The position numbers were made by a program, and so were the translations under genes. Shown here piece after piece: positions 1 through 7,781 of a stretch of DNA of 12,619 nt; position 1 is the stretch's first letter, and each line of letters starts with the position of its first letter. Source of the stretch: Actinomycetota bacterium (lineage in GTDB: Bacteria; Actinomycetota; Humimicrobiia; Hakubellales; JAMDDV01); contig JAMDDV010000005.1 in assembly GCA_023488455.1 (NCBI GenBank), positions 1 to 12,619 of the forward strand, given 5' to 3'. Under the pieces are notes generated by a model. It worked only from the letters and a program-made list of their open reading frames with translations. It was not told the DNA's origin and ran no database searches.

Positions 1-1053
1 GTGCTTTTGTCCGAGATGGAGGCACTGGCAGTGCGGGGAATAAGTACAGATAAACTGAGGATAAGTTATAACGCTCATCTGATAATGCCATACCATATAA
101 TAATTGACTCTCACAGTGAATACCAGCTTGGTAGGTTTCGCATTGGGACTACCAATCGCGGAATAGGGCCTGCATATTCGGATAAGGCAGCAAGGGTCGG
201 TTTAAGAGTTCAGGATATGCTGGATTTAAAGATTTTTAAGCTGAAGCTTGAGCAGACTTTAAAAATAAAGAACAGTTTGATAGAAAAAGTTTATGGTCTT
301 AAACCCCTGCCAGTCGATGAAATAATTAGTGAATATATTGATTATGCTGAAAAGTTAAAAAAGTATATGGTGGATACAACTGATCTCATAAACGACATGC
401 TTGATGCAGGTAAAAATGTATTATTCGAAGGCGCTCAGGGTACCATGCTGGATCTGGATCACGGGACTTATCCGTTTGTTACATCATCTTCACCGGTAAG
501 CGGGGGTGCATGCGTGGGTGCAGGAGTCAGTCCTTTGCGGATAAATCAGGTCATCGGTATTTCAAAAGCATATACAACAAGAGTTGGGGAAGGCCCATTC
601 CCAACGGAATTAAGTGATGAGTGCGGTGATATAATCTGCGAAGCAGGCCAGGAGTATGGTACCACCACTGGCAGGAAAAGGCGTTGCGGATGGTTTGATT
701 CACTAGTCGTGCGCTATTCTACCCGCATAAACGGGTTCACTTCACTTGCGCTTATGAAACTTGACGTGCTCTCCTTGTTTAAGGAGATAAAGATATGCAA
801 TGGTTATGAATATGAGGGTAAAGTCTATGACAGGCTTCCCGCACATCAGACCATAGTAAATAGGTGCAGGCCGGTATATGAAACGCATCCCGGGTGGATG
901 AGTGATATTTCCGGTGTGAACAGGTTTGATGATCTTCCAGTTGAAGCACAGAACTATGTGTTGCGCGTGGAGGAACTAATCGGAACCAGAATTAAGATCG
1001 TATCGGTTGGACCGGGCAGGGAGCAAAGCATACTGAGAGGAGATGTATTTTGA
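1..1053 (+). CDS. purA: Adenylosuccinate synthetase, 5' end cut off by the window
   Basis: This enzyme joins IMP and aspartate with GTP to give adenylosuccinate, the first step from IMP to AMP in the cytoplasm. The visible 350 residues match the family from about residue 80 of the usual ~430 to the end. Motifs seen are IMPYH (28-32), GTTNRGIGPAY (49-59), the FEGAQG segment near 142-147, TTTGRKRRCGWFD near 223-235, LMKLDVL near 252-258 and the C-terminal GPGREQSI. The GTG at base 1 lies inside the conserved protein and is not the real start. The N-terminal GTP loop with the catalytic Asp and His lies upstream of the window. The stop overlaps the purB start by four bases (TTGA), so translation is probably coupled. 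The identification is secure; only the missing N-terminus limits it. Confidence 0.97.
   Translation: MLLSEMEALAVRGISTDKLRISYNAHLIMPYHIIIDSHSEYQLGRFRIGTTNRGIGPAYSDKAARVGLRVQDMLDLKIFKLKLEQTLKIKNSLIEKVYGLKPLPVDEIISEYIDYAEKLKKYMVDTTDLINDMLDAGKNVLFEGAQGTMLDLDHGTYPFVTSSSPVSGGACVGAGVSPLRINQVIGISKAYTTRVGEGPFPTELSDECGDIICEAGQEYGTTTGRKRRCGWFDSLVVRYSTRINGFTSLALMKLDVLSLFKEIKICNGYEYEGKVYDRLPAHQTIVNRCRPVYETHPGWMSDISGVNRFDDLPVEAQNYVLRVEELIGTRIKIVSVGPGREQSILRGDVF
1034..1041 (+). promoter_or_regulatory. Ribosome binding site of purB
   Basis: A purine-rich GAGAGGAG lies inside the end of purA, 8 bases before the TTG at 1050. No ATG is suitably placed, so this site decides the TTG start and the four-base overlap. 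Confidence 0.6.
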
Positions 1054-2357
1054 GCATTTCAAGGTATTCGAACAAGGAGATGGCGGATATCTGGTCTGAG
1101 CAGAGTCGCTTTAATTTTTGGCTTGAGGTTGAACTGGCGGTCTGTGAGGCGATGAGGGATGCAGAACTATTGCCCGAAGCTGACTTCAGAATTATAAAGG
1201 AGAAGGCAAGCTTTTCTTTGAGCAGGATTGCTGAGATCGAAAGCGTAACAAACCATGAGCTGGTGGCGTTTATTGAAAATGTTGCTGAAAATGTTGGCGA
1301 ACCAGCAAGGTTTCTTCACTTCGGCCTTACCTCTTCTGATGTCATGGACACTGCGCTTTCGCTGCAGATCACGAGATCACTTGACCTGATCAGATCCCAG
1401 GTTAAGAAGTTTATGAGGCTGCTAGCCCAGCGAGGATTAGAGCTCAGGGAGATACCCATGATGGGTCGTACTCACGGAGTCCATGCGGAACCGATAACGC
1501 TCGGCTTCAAGCTCGGAGTCTGGGCTTTTGATTTCAAAAGGCATCTGAAAAACCTGGATGAGGCTCTGGAGAAGTCCAGTGTTGGTAAGATATCAGGAGC
1601 TGTTGGCACTTACTCAACTGTGGATTCCAAGATTGAAGAAAAAGCGCTGCATAAGCTTGGCCTGAATATCTATAGAGGGTCGACGCAGGTAATCGGCCGC
1701 GAGATGGCAGCGGATGTGCTCTGCACGCTTGCCGTTGTGGCGGGGACGATAGAAAAGATATCAACCGATGTTCGTTCGCTCCAACGCACGGAGATCGGTG
1801 AGCTAAATGAGCCGTTTACGGCTGGGCAAAAAGGGTCTTCTGCAATGCCGCATAAGAAGAACCCGATATTGTGCGAACGGCTGTGTGGCCTTGCGCGGCT
1901 CATCAGGGGATATGCAATGGTCGCGCTTGAAAATATTGCATTGTGGGGTGAGCGGGATATCTCGCACTCATCTGCTGAGCGATTTGAGCTTCCACAATCG
2001 TTTATACTTCTGAGTTATATGCTGGATAAACTCTTTTATATAATATCGAACCTGGTATTTGACACCGACAGGATGAAACAAAATATTGACATTTCAAAAG
2101 GCAGATATTTTTCGCAGAAGTTGATGCTTGAGTTAATCAAATCAGGAAAGACCAGAAAGGAAGCCTACGAGAACGTTCAGCGCATAGCATTGAGGTCACA
2201 TCAGACAGGAGAAAACTTGCAGGAACTCGCTTTCGCTGATGAAGAACTTGCCAGATCGCTTTCTCCCCCGACCCTCAAAAACTGTTTTGATCTTCAGATA
2301 TTTTTTAGAGGCTTGGATAAATTTTTCGAAAGGCTCGGTGAACTTTTAATTGAATGA
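1050..2357 (+). CDS. purB: Adenylosuccinate lyase
   Basis: PurB is a fumarase/aspartase-superfamily lyase. It splits fumarate from SAICAR (giving AICAR) and from adenylosuccinate (giving AMP), so it serves both the main purine pathway and the AMP branch. The 435 residues are the usual full length for the short bacterial form. Visible motifs are the TSSDVMDTA segment near 93-101, GRTHGVHAEP with its His at 142, and the superfamily signature GSSAMPHKKNP at 262-272, which carries the mobile catalytic serine loop (S263/S264). The start is TTG, backed by a good ribosome binding site inside purA. It is co-transcribed with purA upstream and purH downstream, and its end overlaps purH by eight bases. 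Confidence 0.97.
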   Translation: MSISRYSNKEMADIWSEQSRFNFWLEVELAVCEAMRDAELLPEADFRIIKEKASFSLSRIAEIESVTNHELVAFIENVAENVGEPARFLHFGLTSSDVMDTALSLQITRSLDLIRSQVKKFMRLLAQRGLELREIPMMGRTHGVHAEPITLGFKLGVWAFDFKRHLKNLDEALEKSSVGKISGAVGTYSTVDSKIEEKALHKLGLNIYRGSTQVIGREMAADVLCTLAVVAGTIEKISTDVRSLQRTEIGELNEPFTAGQKGSSAMPHKKNPILCERLCGLARLIRGYAMVALENIALWGERDISHSSAERFELPQSFILLSYMLDKLFYIISNLVFDTDRMKQNIDISKGRYFSQKLMLELIKSGKTRKEAYENVQRIALRSHQTGENLQELAFADEELARSLSPPTLKNCFDLQIFFRGLDKFFERLGELLIE

Positions 2358-3891
2358 GGTGAGAATAAGGACTGCACTCATCAGCGTATCTGACAAAAGG
2401 GGACTGATCGAGCTGGCAAAAGCACTGAGCAGCCTTGAGGTTAAGATAATCTCAACAGGAGGTACGCTTGAAGCTCTTACCAGGGCAAATCTCAGAGCTC
2501 ATAGTGTTTCTGAAATGACGGGCTTTCCTGAGATACTTGGCGGAAGGGTGAAGACCCTCCACCCCCTGATCCACGCAGGCATACTATTTGACAGAGACAA
2601 TCAAGATCATGTTAATCAGATGGCAGAAATGGGGATTAGTGGCATCGATATGGTCGTCGTCAATCTCTACCCGTTTGCCGAGGTTATAACAAGACCGGAC
2701 ATAAGTCGCTCTGAAGCAATAGAGAATATTGATATTGGTGGGCCTACGATGATAAGGGCTGCTGCTAAGAACCAGAGTGGTGTGCTGGTCGTGGTCGACC
2801 CCGATGACTACCCTGAGATCATTGCAGAATTAAAAAAGAAAGATGGCCATATATCTCTACAGACAAGGCAGAGGTTTGCGGCTAAAGTCTTCAAGCATAC
2901 TGCTGATTACGATGCAACAATAGCCTCCTATTTTGATCAGGAAAGACAACTATTTCCAGGTAATTTGACACTGAACTATAGAAAGGTCATCAATCTGCGA
3001 TATGGAGAAAATCCGATCCAGCCGGCTGCCCTTTACGCACAGTTGGGTACATCAGGGGGCTTCTTCAAGAATTTTAAGCAACTTTCAGGGAAAGAGCTTT
3101 CATATAACAATGTGCTCGATATTCATTCTGCTTGGAGAGCTGTTTCTGACCTGCGATCCCCTGCTTGTGTTATCGTAAAACATAACAATCCATGTGGTGC
3201 AGCTATCGGCAGCGATGAAATGGAGGTCTTCTTGAAATCGCTTGGTTGTGATCCTTTGTCAGCATTTGGCGGCATAGTAGCCGTAAGAAAAAGAATAGAT
3301 GCGAAGCTGGCCACTGAGATCACCAGAACTTTTTTTGAGGCGGTAATTGCTTCAGAGATTGACAATGATGCGCTTGATATATTGAGGACCAGAGAAAAGC
3401 TCATCGTGGCCAGTATTAGCAGTGAAATGCAATCAGATGCAGAGTACAGATTTGTCGATGGTGCCCTGCTCCTCCAGGCTGCTGATATTGGAACTGTGAG
3501 CAGGGAGGAGCTTGAATTTGTGACCGACCTGAAACCGACCGAGGGTCAGATTGACGAACTGCTATTTGCCATGGCTGTGTGCAAACATGTAAAGTCAAAT
3601 GCAATCGTCATTTCCAGTAATTTTGCAACAGTTGGGATAGGGGCAGGTCAGATGAGTCGTGTGGATTCGGTGAAGATTGCCATAATGAAAGCGGGGGAAA
3701 GGTCAAAAGGTTCCGTGCTTGCCTCTGATGCTTTTTTCCCTTTCAGGGATTCCATAGATGAAGCTGCTAAGACTGGGACAGCTTCGATCATTCAGCCAGG
3801 AGGTTCAAACCGCGATGCTGAGGTGATCGAAGCAGCAAACCAGCTCGGCGTCTCGATGGTCTTTACCGGGAGACGGCATTTCAGACATTAA
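2350..3891 (+). CDS. purH: Bifunctional AICAR formyltransferase / IMP cyclohydrolase
   Basis: PurH does the last two steps of IMP synthesis: formyl transfer from 10-formyl-tetrahydrofolate to AICAR, then ring closure to IMP. The 513 residues are the normal length. The N-terminal MGS-like cyclohydrolase domain (about 1-150) shows ISTGGT, SEMTGFPEILGGRVKTLHP, NLYPF and ENIDIGGPTMIRAAAKN. The transferase domain shows LRYGENP, KELSYNN, VKHNNPCG with the catalytic Lys277-His278, DPLSAFGG, GAGQMSRVDS and the C-terminal FTGRRHFRH. The chosen TTG start has a weak GGTGAA seven bases upstream. An in-frame GTG three codons later is the alternative, and both leave the conserved domain intact. It is the last gene of the purA-purB-purH operon; I see no clear terminator after it. 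Confidence 0.97.
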   Translation: MNEVRIRTALISVSDKRGLIELAKALSSLEVKIISTGGTLEALTRANLRAHSVSEMTGFPEILGGRVKTLHPLIHAGILFDRDNQDHVNQMAEMGISGIDMVVVNLYPFAEVITRPDISRSEAIENIDIGGPTMIRAAAKNQSGVLVVVDPDDYPEIIAELKKKDGHISLQTRQRFAAKVFKHTADYDATIASYFDQERQLFPGNLTLNYRKVINLRYGENPIQPAALYAQLGTSGGFFKNFKQLSGKELSYNNVLDIHSAWRAVSDLRSPACVIVKHNNPCGAAIGSDEMEVFLKSLGCDPLSAFGGIVAVRKRIDAKLATEITRTFFEAVIASEIDNDALDILRTREKLIVASISSEMQSDAEYRFVDGALLLQAADIGTVSREELEFVTDLKPTEGQIDELLFAMAVCKHVKSNAIVISSNFATVGIGAGQMSRVDSVKIAIMKAGERSKGSVLASDAFFPFRDSIDEAAKTGTASIIQPGGSNRDAEVIEAANQLGVSMVFTGRRHFRH

Positions 3892-3957
3892 AACAAATTG
3901 TAAGCGCAAAGCGTCAATATGTTTCGTTCACATGATTTCTTTTGAGAATCGGTATAT

Positions 3958-3963
3958 GGAGGA
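3958..3963 (+). promoter_or_regulatory. Ribosome binding site that decides the bioY start
   Basis: A consensus GGAGGA lies five bases before the ATG at 3969. The open frame extends nine codons further, to a TTG at 3942, but this strong site places the start at 3969. Confidence 0.75.
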
Positions 3964-3968
3964 TTTTT

Positions 3969-4574
3969 ATGGAGATAGCATCTGTTTTTGAAAGTAGAGT
4001 CAATAAAGCGTTTTTATATATTTTCATGCCGCTTACATTTGCAGCGCTTACCTATCTGGGCAGCCAGGCGAGCATCTACTTACCCTTCACACCGGTACCG
4101 ATCACCCTGCAGGTATTGACAGTGATCCTGGCGGGTCTTACGCTTGGGCCACGGCTCGGCGCTTTGAGCCAGGCGGAATATGTAATTGCCGGCATTCTCG
4201 GTGCTCCTGTTTTTGCTGGAGGGAAATCCGGAGTTGTTGCTCTTGCCGGTCCAACTGGCGGCTACCTAGTGGGTTTTATATTCGCCGCTTTTGTGATCGG
4301 AACTGTTTACCGCGTTTACAGGAGAAGGGATGACTGGGGTATATTTCTATCAGCAGCAACCGGAGTTATCACGATATATATTTTTGGAGCTACCTGGCTC
4401 GCCATCCTTTTTGTACTTTCGGGATTGGGTATCTTTGAATCGATTGGTAAATCCATGATGCTCGGTGTCGTTCCGTTTATCGGTGCTGATGTTTTGAAGA
4501 TAATAGTGGCAGCAGCACTTGTTAAGACGATCGTCAGTGGATCGTGGCGAGATAAGGTCTCCAGGCCTCGTTGA
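3969..4574 (+). CDS. bioY: Biotin transporter substrate-binding membrane protein BioY
   Basis: BioY is the biotin-binding membrane S component of energy-coupling-factor transporters. The 201-residue protein starting at 3969 has the usual length and about six hydrophobic segments. It carries the family motifs PFTPVPITLQ (39-48), LGPRLGALSQ near 59-68, the GAPVFAGGKSG segment near 78-88, GPTGGYLVGF (94-103) and PFIGADVLKII near the C-terminus. No bioM/bioN (ecfA/ecfT) gene is in the window. It therefore either shares an energising module encoded elsewhere or works alone, as some BioY proteins are reported to do. No biotin-synthesis gene is nearby. Its last 41 bases overlap the end of the convergent HNH gene. 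Confidence 0.93.
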   Translation: MEIASVFESRVNKAFLYIFMPLTFAALTYLGSQASIYLPFTPVPITLQVLTVILAGLTLGPRLGALSQAEYVIAGILGAPVFAGGKSGVVALAGPTGGYLVGFIFAAFVIGTVYRVYRRRDDWGIFLSAATGVITIYIFGATWLAILFVLSGLGIFESIGKSMMLGVVPFIGADVLKIIVAAALVKTIVSGSWRDKVSRPR

Positions 4575-5040
4575 TCACCCGCGTTCCGAGCAGGATGAAC
4601 ACGATGTAAGATGGTTCCTCTGGTGGTCTTATTAGCGACATGTTAGCTTCATAGAGAAGCTTGTTGCTCTTTCTATTATTGCAGGGTGGACATGCTGCGA
4701 CGACATTTTCCCATGAAGTTATCCCCCCGCGCGACTTTGGTACTACATGATCAACAGTGAGATAATCATCTTCCTTGCCACAGTACTGGCATACGTAGTT
4801 ATCCCTGGCCAGTACTGCTTTTCGCGATATTCTTAGCTTGATTCGCTTGGGTATCTTTACGTATTTTACCAGTCTTATTACAAGCGGATAGGGCATGGAT
4901 ATCTTTTCGGATTTAAGTCTTCTTTCGATGATGACCTCGATGGGTACCGCTTTATCCTTCAACACAAGCACTATTGCCCTTTTTATCGTGGTGATATTAA
5001 GGGGCTCATAGCTTGCGTTCAGAACTAAAACCTGGTTCAT
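4534..5040 (-). CDS. HNH endonuclease family protein
   Basis: This 168-residue protein belongs to the stand-alone HNH family that starts with an LVLNASYEPL-type N-terminus, common in Actinobacteria, Cyanobacteria and Chloroflexi; its cellular role is not established. The HNH zinc-finger core is complete: VCQYCG (C84, C87), VDHVVPKSRGG with D97-H98 as the metal-binding and catalytic pair, N112, and ACPPCNNRK with C117 and C120. A basic stretch at 61-75 (VKIPKRIKLRISRKA) precedes the finger and could contact DNA. The ATG has only a weak upstream ribosome site. The gene converges on bioY and overlaps its end by 41 bases, so the two transcripts are antisense to each other there. There is no sign of a toxin-antitoxin or phage context. 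Confidence 0.9.
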   Translation of the reverse strand: MNQVLVLNASYEPLNITTIKRAIVLVLKDKAVPIEVIIERRLKSEKISMPYPLVIRLVKYVKIPKRIKLRISRKAVLARDNYVCQYCGKEDDYLTVDHVVPKSRGGITSWENVVAACPPCNNRKSNKLLYEANMSLIRPPEEPSYIVFILLGTRVINEAWRPYLATIH

Positions 5041-5220
5041 GCCTGTTTTGTCAAAAATTTTTTAAGAATTTATCACAAGGTCGCTAATTTCTCAAGAAAA
5101 ATTATAAATGGCGAAATATTAGGGATTCAGGGAGTTATCCTTGAAGCAGAAACAGGTAATGTGGTTATTGTTTTTATACAAGCATACAATGTAAGAATAG
5201 GAAAAATTAGGGAGGTATAA
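5029..5220 (+). pseudogene. Open frame without a start, possible 3' remnant of a broken gene
   Basis: Between the HNH gene and the dehydrogenase, one plus-strand frame stays open from the stop at 5026 to TAA at 5218, but has no ATG, GTG or TTG before codon 5161. The translated end reads like real protein (GEILGIQGVILEAETG followed by VVIVF and a basic tail ending KIREV). The pattern of short beta strands around GxxxGIQGV recalls the KOW C-terminal domain of NusG-like proteins, but that resemblance is weak and from memory. Its stop lies a few bases before the next gene, as in an operon. I read it as the surviving tail of a truncated gene, possibly at a recombination junction. Chance is possible, because the stretch is short. 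Confidence 0.3.
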
Positions 5221-5227
5221 ATCAATT

Positions 5228-6114
5228 ATGGAAAATATAGGTTTTATAGGTCTTGGAATAATGGGAAAGAATATGGCTAAGAATTTAATTAAAGACGGGT
5301 ACAGTCTTGTAGTATTCGATATTGATCCAATCACACTAAAAGAGTTTCAGAAAGAAGGAGGCCAGGTTTCTTCTACGGTAATGGATTTGGCAGGAAAATG
5401 TAATATTATAATCACGATGCTTCCTGACTCTCCTCAAAGTGAGGAAGTTATAATAGGAAATGGGGGAATAATCCAATCAGCAGTAAAAGGAACAATGGTT
5501 ATAGATATGAGTTCATAGATCCATTTGTGTCAATAAAGATAGGGAAGGAACTCTCTGTTAAAGGAATTGATTTTTTAGATGCTCCAGTTTCCGGAGGAGA
5601 GCAGGGAGCAGTCGAAGGGACACTTGCTATTATGGCAGGGGGCAAAAGGGAAATTTTTGAAAAAGCGCTTCCTTTATTTAAGGTTATGGGTAAAACGTAT
5701 AATTTAGTTGGTGACACAGGGGCTGGTAATTTTACTAAATTAGCAAATCAACTAATAGTAGCAGCAAATATTGCTGTAATCTGTGAAGCTATGCTATTAA
5801 TTAAAAAAGCAGGTCTATCTCCAACTGTTGTATATGATGCAATAAAGGAGGGTTTAGCGGGAAGTAAGGTGTTAGACTGCAAATTCCCTATGATGATAAA
5901 TAGAAATTTCAAGGCTGGTTTTAAGATAAAGTTACATAAAAAAGATCTTCAAAATGCACTTAATGCAGGTTCGTCGCTGAGTATTCCTTTGCCGCTTTCT
6001 TCCCAATTACTTGAAACCCTGAAGTCTCTAACCTCTTTAGGTTATGGTGAGTTAGATCACAGTGCAATGTTAAAATATTACGAGAATATTTCAGGGGTTG
6101 AAGTCAAGGACTAA
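5228..6114 (+). pseudogene. 3-hydroxyisobutyrate dehydrogenase family gene, split by a one-base frameshift
   Basis: Members of this family are NAD(P)-dependent beta-hydroxyacid dehydrogenases (3-hydroxyisobutyrate, tartronate semialdehyde, succinic semialdehyde and similar). The first part (5228-5518, 96 residues) holds the Rossmann motif GFIGLGIMGKNMAKNL and ends VIDMSS, then TAG. The second part resumes in the -1 frame at 5515 with IDPFVS and runs to 6114. It holds the substrate signature FLDAPVSGGEQGAVEGT, the GNFTKLANQ segment with the catalytic lysine, and KDLQNALNAG. Joined, they give about 295 residues, the normal full length, with every motif intact. One base is missing between TC (5513-5514) and ATA (5515). 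A GTG at 5527 could start the second part, but it would lack the cofactor fold. The start ATG has AGGGAGG about 12 bases upstream. The cause may be a recent mutation or a sequencing error; the exact substrate cannot be told. Confidence 0.88.
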
Positions 6115-6140
6115 TATTACAAAAAAATAATGAATATAAT

Positions 6141-7286
6141 ATGAGCACAGAAAAAGACAATTTCTCAACAAACTATTGTCCCGTGTACAGAGGTCTGGAT
6201 CTATACAAGGGTATGTCTGAAGTGCACAGGATCGAGCGAACAACAACAAAAATAAAAAGAACAATACTGGTAAGCTTGTTTAAGGGTGATGACCTGGTGC
6301 CAATAGTAAAAAGAATTTGTCTGGAGGAGGGCATCAGGGGGGCTTTTATCTCAGCAATAGGGGCAGCGGATAGGATACCGATCGCAGCCTTTAACATAGA
6401 GACGGGAAGATACGATGAGATACTTAAAACGGGTTATCATGAGATCACCTCTGTAGACGGAAATGTATCCACAATACTGGATGATGATAATAACGCTATT
6501 GATCTCATGGTTCACCTCCACATATCCTTTGCTGACACGAAGGGCAATGCATATGGTGGCCATCTTTTACCCGGTTTTTCATCAGTAGCCGTTGGGGAGG
6601 TATATATAAAAGAGATAGATGGCGGGATGTTCAGGTATAAATCTGAGATAGATAGGCAGGGTTACTCAACGATAAAATTTAACATACCTATAAATAAGGA
6701 TCTAATACCTATCTGTAAAGACAATATGGATATATGTGAGTTTGGCAGTGAGATCCTAACAAAGGAAGACGCCAAAGGATTAGTTAACTCTGGTTGTAAA
6801 AGAGTTACGGTATCGAAAGTTAGCAACATAACCTCTGAAGCAAGTGAATATTTAAAAGCAAACGGTATAGATGTAGAGATTTTAGAACCTGCCCCAGGAG
6901 AAATGATAAAGGATATTCAGGCAGTAGATGTCAAGAAAGTCAATTGGGATGAGGTTCTAGATATCGATAGGAGCTTTGGTGGCGCTTTAAAAGCATTCAC
7001 CAGTACGCTTAATCTAAATAATATCGATATATTAATAGGAGAGTTTAAAAAGGGCGAACGCCTTAAAAAGCATCTTCACAAGCATCCCACAGAAGAGGTG
7101 TATTACATGATAGAGGGTGAGGTAGAAGTAACTATAGATGATGAGAAAACCATAGCTAAAAAAGGAGATCTACTTTTTGTCCCACCTGAGGTAGTGCACT
7201 GGCCTATCAACCAAAAAGATGAGGTGTGCAGGATCCTATTTATTCTTTCGCCAAAGGAAAAAGAATCTCCTACGATTTTAGAATAA
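6141..7286 (+). CDS. Three-part protein: PPC/DUF296 domain, EutQ-like segment, cupin
   Basis: I do not recognise this 381-residue protein as a named gene. Residues about 38-165 match the PPC (DUF296) fold: VSLFKGDD, GAFISAIGA, then MVHLHIS and GGHLLPG with candidate metal histidines H125, H127 and H141. Residues about 203-247 (ILTKEDAKGLVNSG..., ITSEASEYLKANGI) resemble the N-terminal segment of EutQ-type ethanolamine-utilisation proteins. Residues about 290-372 are a cupin with the complete two-part metal motif: H313, H315 and E319, then G342...P348, H353 and N357. EutQ itself also ends in a cupin, so the second half may be one EutQ-like unit. No ribosome site precedes the ATG at 6141. ATG 6213 (residue 25) is an alternative that keeps all domains. 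It lies 26 bases after the broken dehydrogenase and may share its operon. A metal-dependent enzyme or small-molecule sensor is likely; the substrate is unknown. Confidence 0.85.
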   Translation: MSTEKDNFSTNYCPVYRGLDLYKGMSEVHRIERTTTKIKRTILVSLFKGDDLVPIVKRICLEEGIRGAFISAIGAADRIPIAAFNIETGRYDEILKTGYHEITSVDGNVSTILDDDNNAIDLMVHLHISFADTKGNAYGGHLLPGFSSVAVGEVYIKEIDGGMFRYKSEIDRQGYSTIKFNIPINKDLIPICKDNMDICEFGSEILTKEDAKGLVNSGCKRVTVSKVSNITSEASEYLKANGIDVEILEPAPGEMIKDIQAVDVKKVNWDEVLDIDRSFGGALKAFTSTLNLNNIDILIGEFKKGERLKKHLHKHPTEEVYYMIEGEVEVTIDDEKTIAKKGDLLFVPPEVVHWPINQKDEVCRILFILSPKEKESPTILE

Positions 7287-7343
7287 TGTTGAAATTTATT
7301 GCCTTTGTGGTTTAATTATTTAAAAAGTTAAAGGAGCGATGAA

Positions 7344-7691
7344 ATGACCGAACCCGTTGCACCTCAACCTGTATCTGGCCAGGGAACAGAAGAAAAAGCC
7401 AGTGGAAAAGCACTAGCAGCAATGATCATAGGAATTTGTTCAATTGTTTTTGGCTGGTGTGGGATTGGAATTCTTGGAATAATATTAGGTATTGCTGCAC
7501 TCATCTTAGGGATAATGGAGAGAAAAGCAATCGCATCAGGCCAATCATCAGAAAAGGGTAAAGTCTTTGCACTTATTGGTTTAATAACTGGAATAGTGGG
7601 TATTATTGGTGGCGTAATAGTACTCATAGTTTTTCTAGCTGTTGGTGCATTCTCATTTATTCCATTTTTAACCAGCCCAGCGAATTTTTAG
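7344..7691 (+). CDS. Small DUF4190-like membrane protein
   Basis: This 115-residue protein has a short Pro/Glu-rich hydrophilic N-terminus (1-22). A long glycine-rich hydrophobic block follows (about 24-57), then a charged loop MERKAIASGQSSEKGK (58-73) and a second hydrophobic block (about 74-108). That layout, with repeated GIxxxxxG steps and the phrase GKVFALIGLITGIVG after the loop, is typical of the DUF4190 family. Members occur widely in Gram-positive bacteria and have no defined function. The start is well supported by AAGGAG (7331-7336) seven bases before the ATG. The gene is followed closely by an intrinsic terminator and probably ends the transcript of the A/T-rich segment. Confidence 0.8.
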   Translation: MTEPVAPQPVSGQGTEEKASGKALAAMIIGICSIVFGWCGIGILGIILGIAALILGIMERKAIASGQSSEKGKVFALIGLITGIVGIIGGVIVLIVFLAVGAFSFIPFLTSPANF

Positions 7692-7717
7692 TATCAGTAA
7701 TCTGGTAAGTAAAGTTT

Positions 7718-7751
7718 GGGCATGATTGTGAAAAACTTCATGCCCTTTTTT
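7718..7751 (+). terminator. Intrinsic terminator after the DUF4190-like gene
   Basis: A perfect 8-base stem, GGGCATGA (7718-7725) and TCATGCCC (7738-7745), encloses a 12-base A-rich loop and is followed at once by six T residues. It lies 27 bases after the stop codon and closes transcription from the left. Confidence 0.88.
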
Positions 7752-7781
7752 AATATTGCGATATTTAGCTGATTAATTTTC

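Noticed and set aside
3464..3505. CCCTGCTC and GAGCAGGG inverted repeat inside purH
   Set aside because: Eight-base arms with a 26-base loop are expected several times by chance in a window of this size.
3898..3929. TTGTAAGCG followed about 14 bases later by GTTTCGTTC, upstream of bioY, as a BirA operator
   Set aside because: Only the left half resembles the TTGTAAACC half-site; the right half does not match its complement, so the site is not supported.
5508..5520. Programmed -1 frameshifting in the dehydrogenase gene
   Set aside because: No slippery heptamer and no obvious downstream stem are visible; a mutation or sequencing error is simpler.
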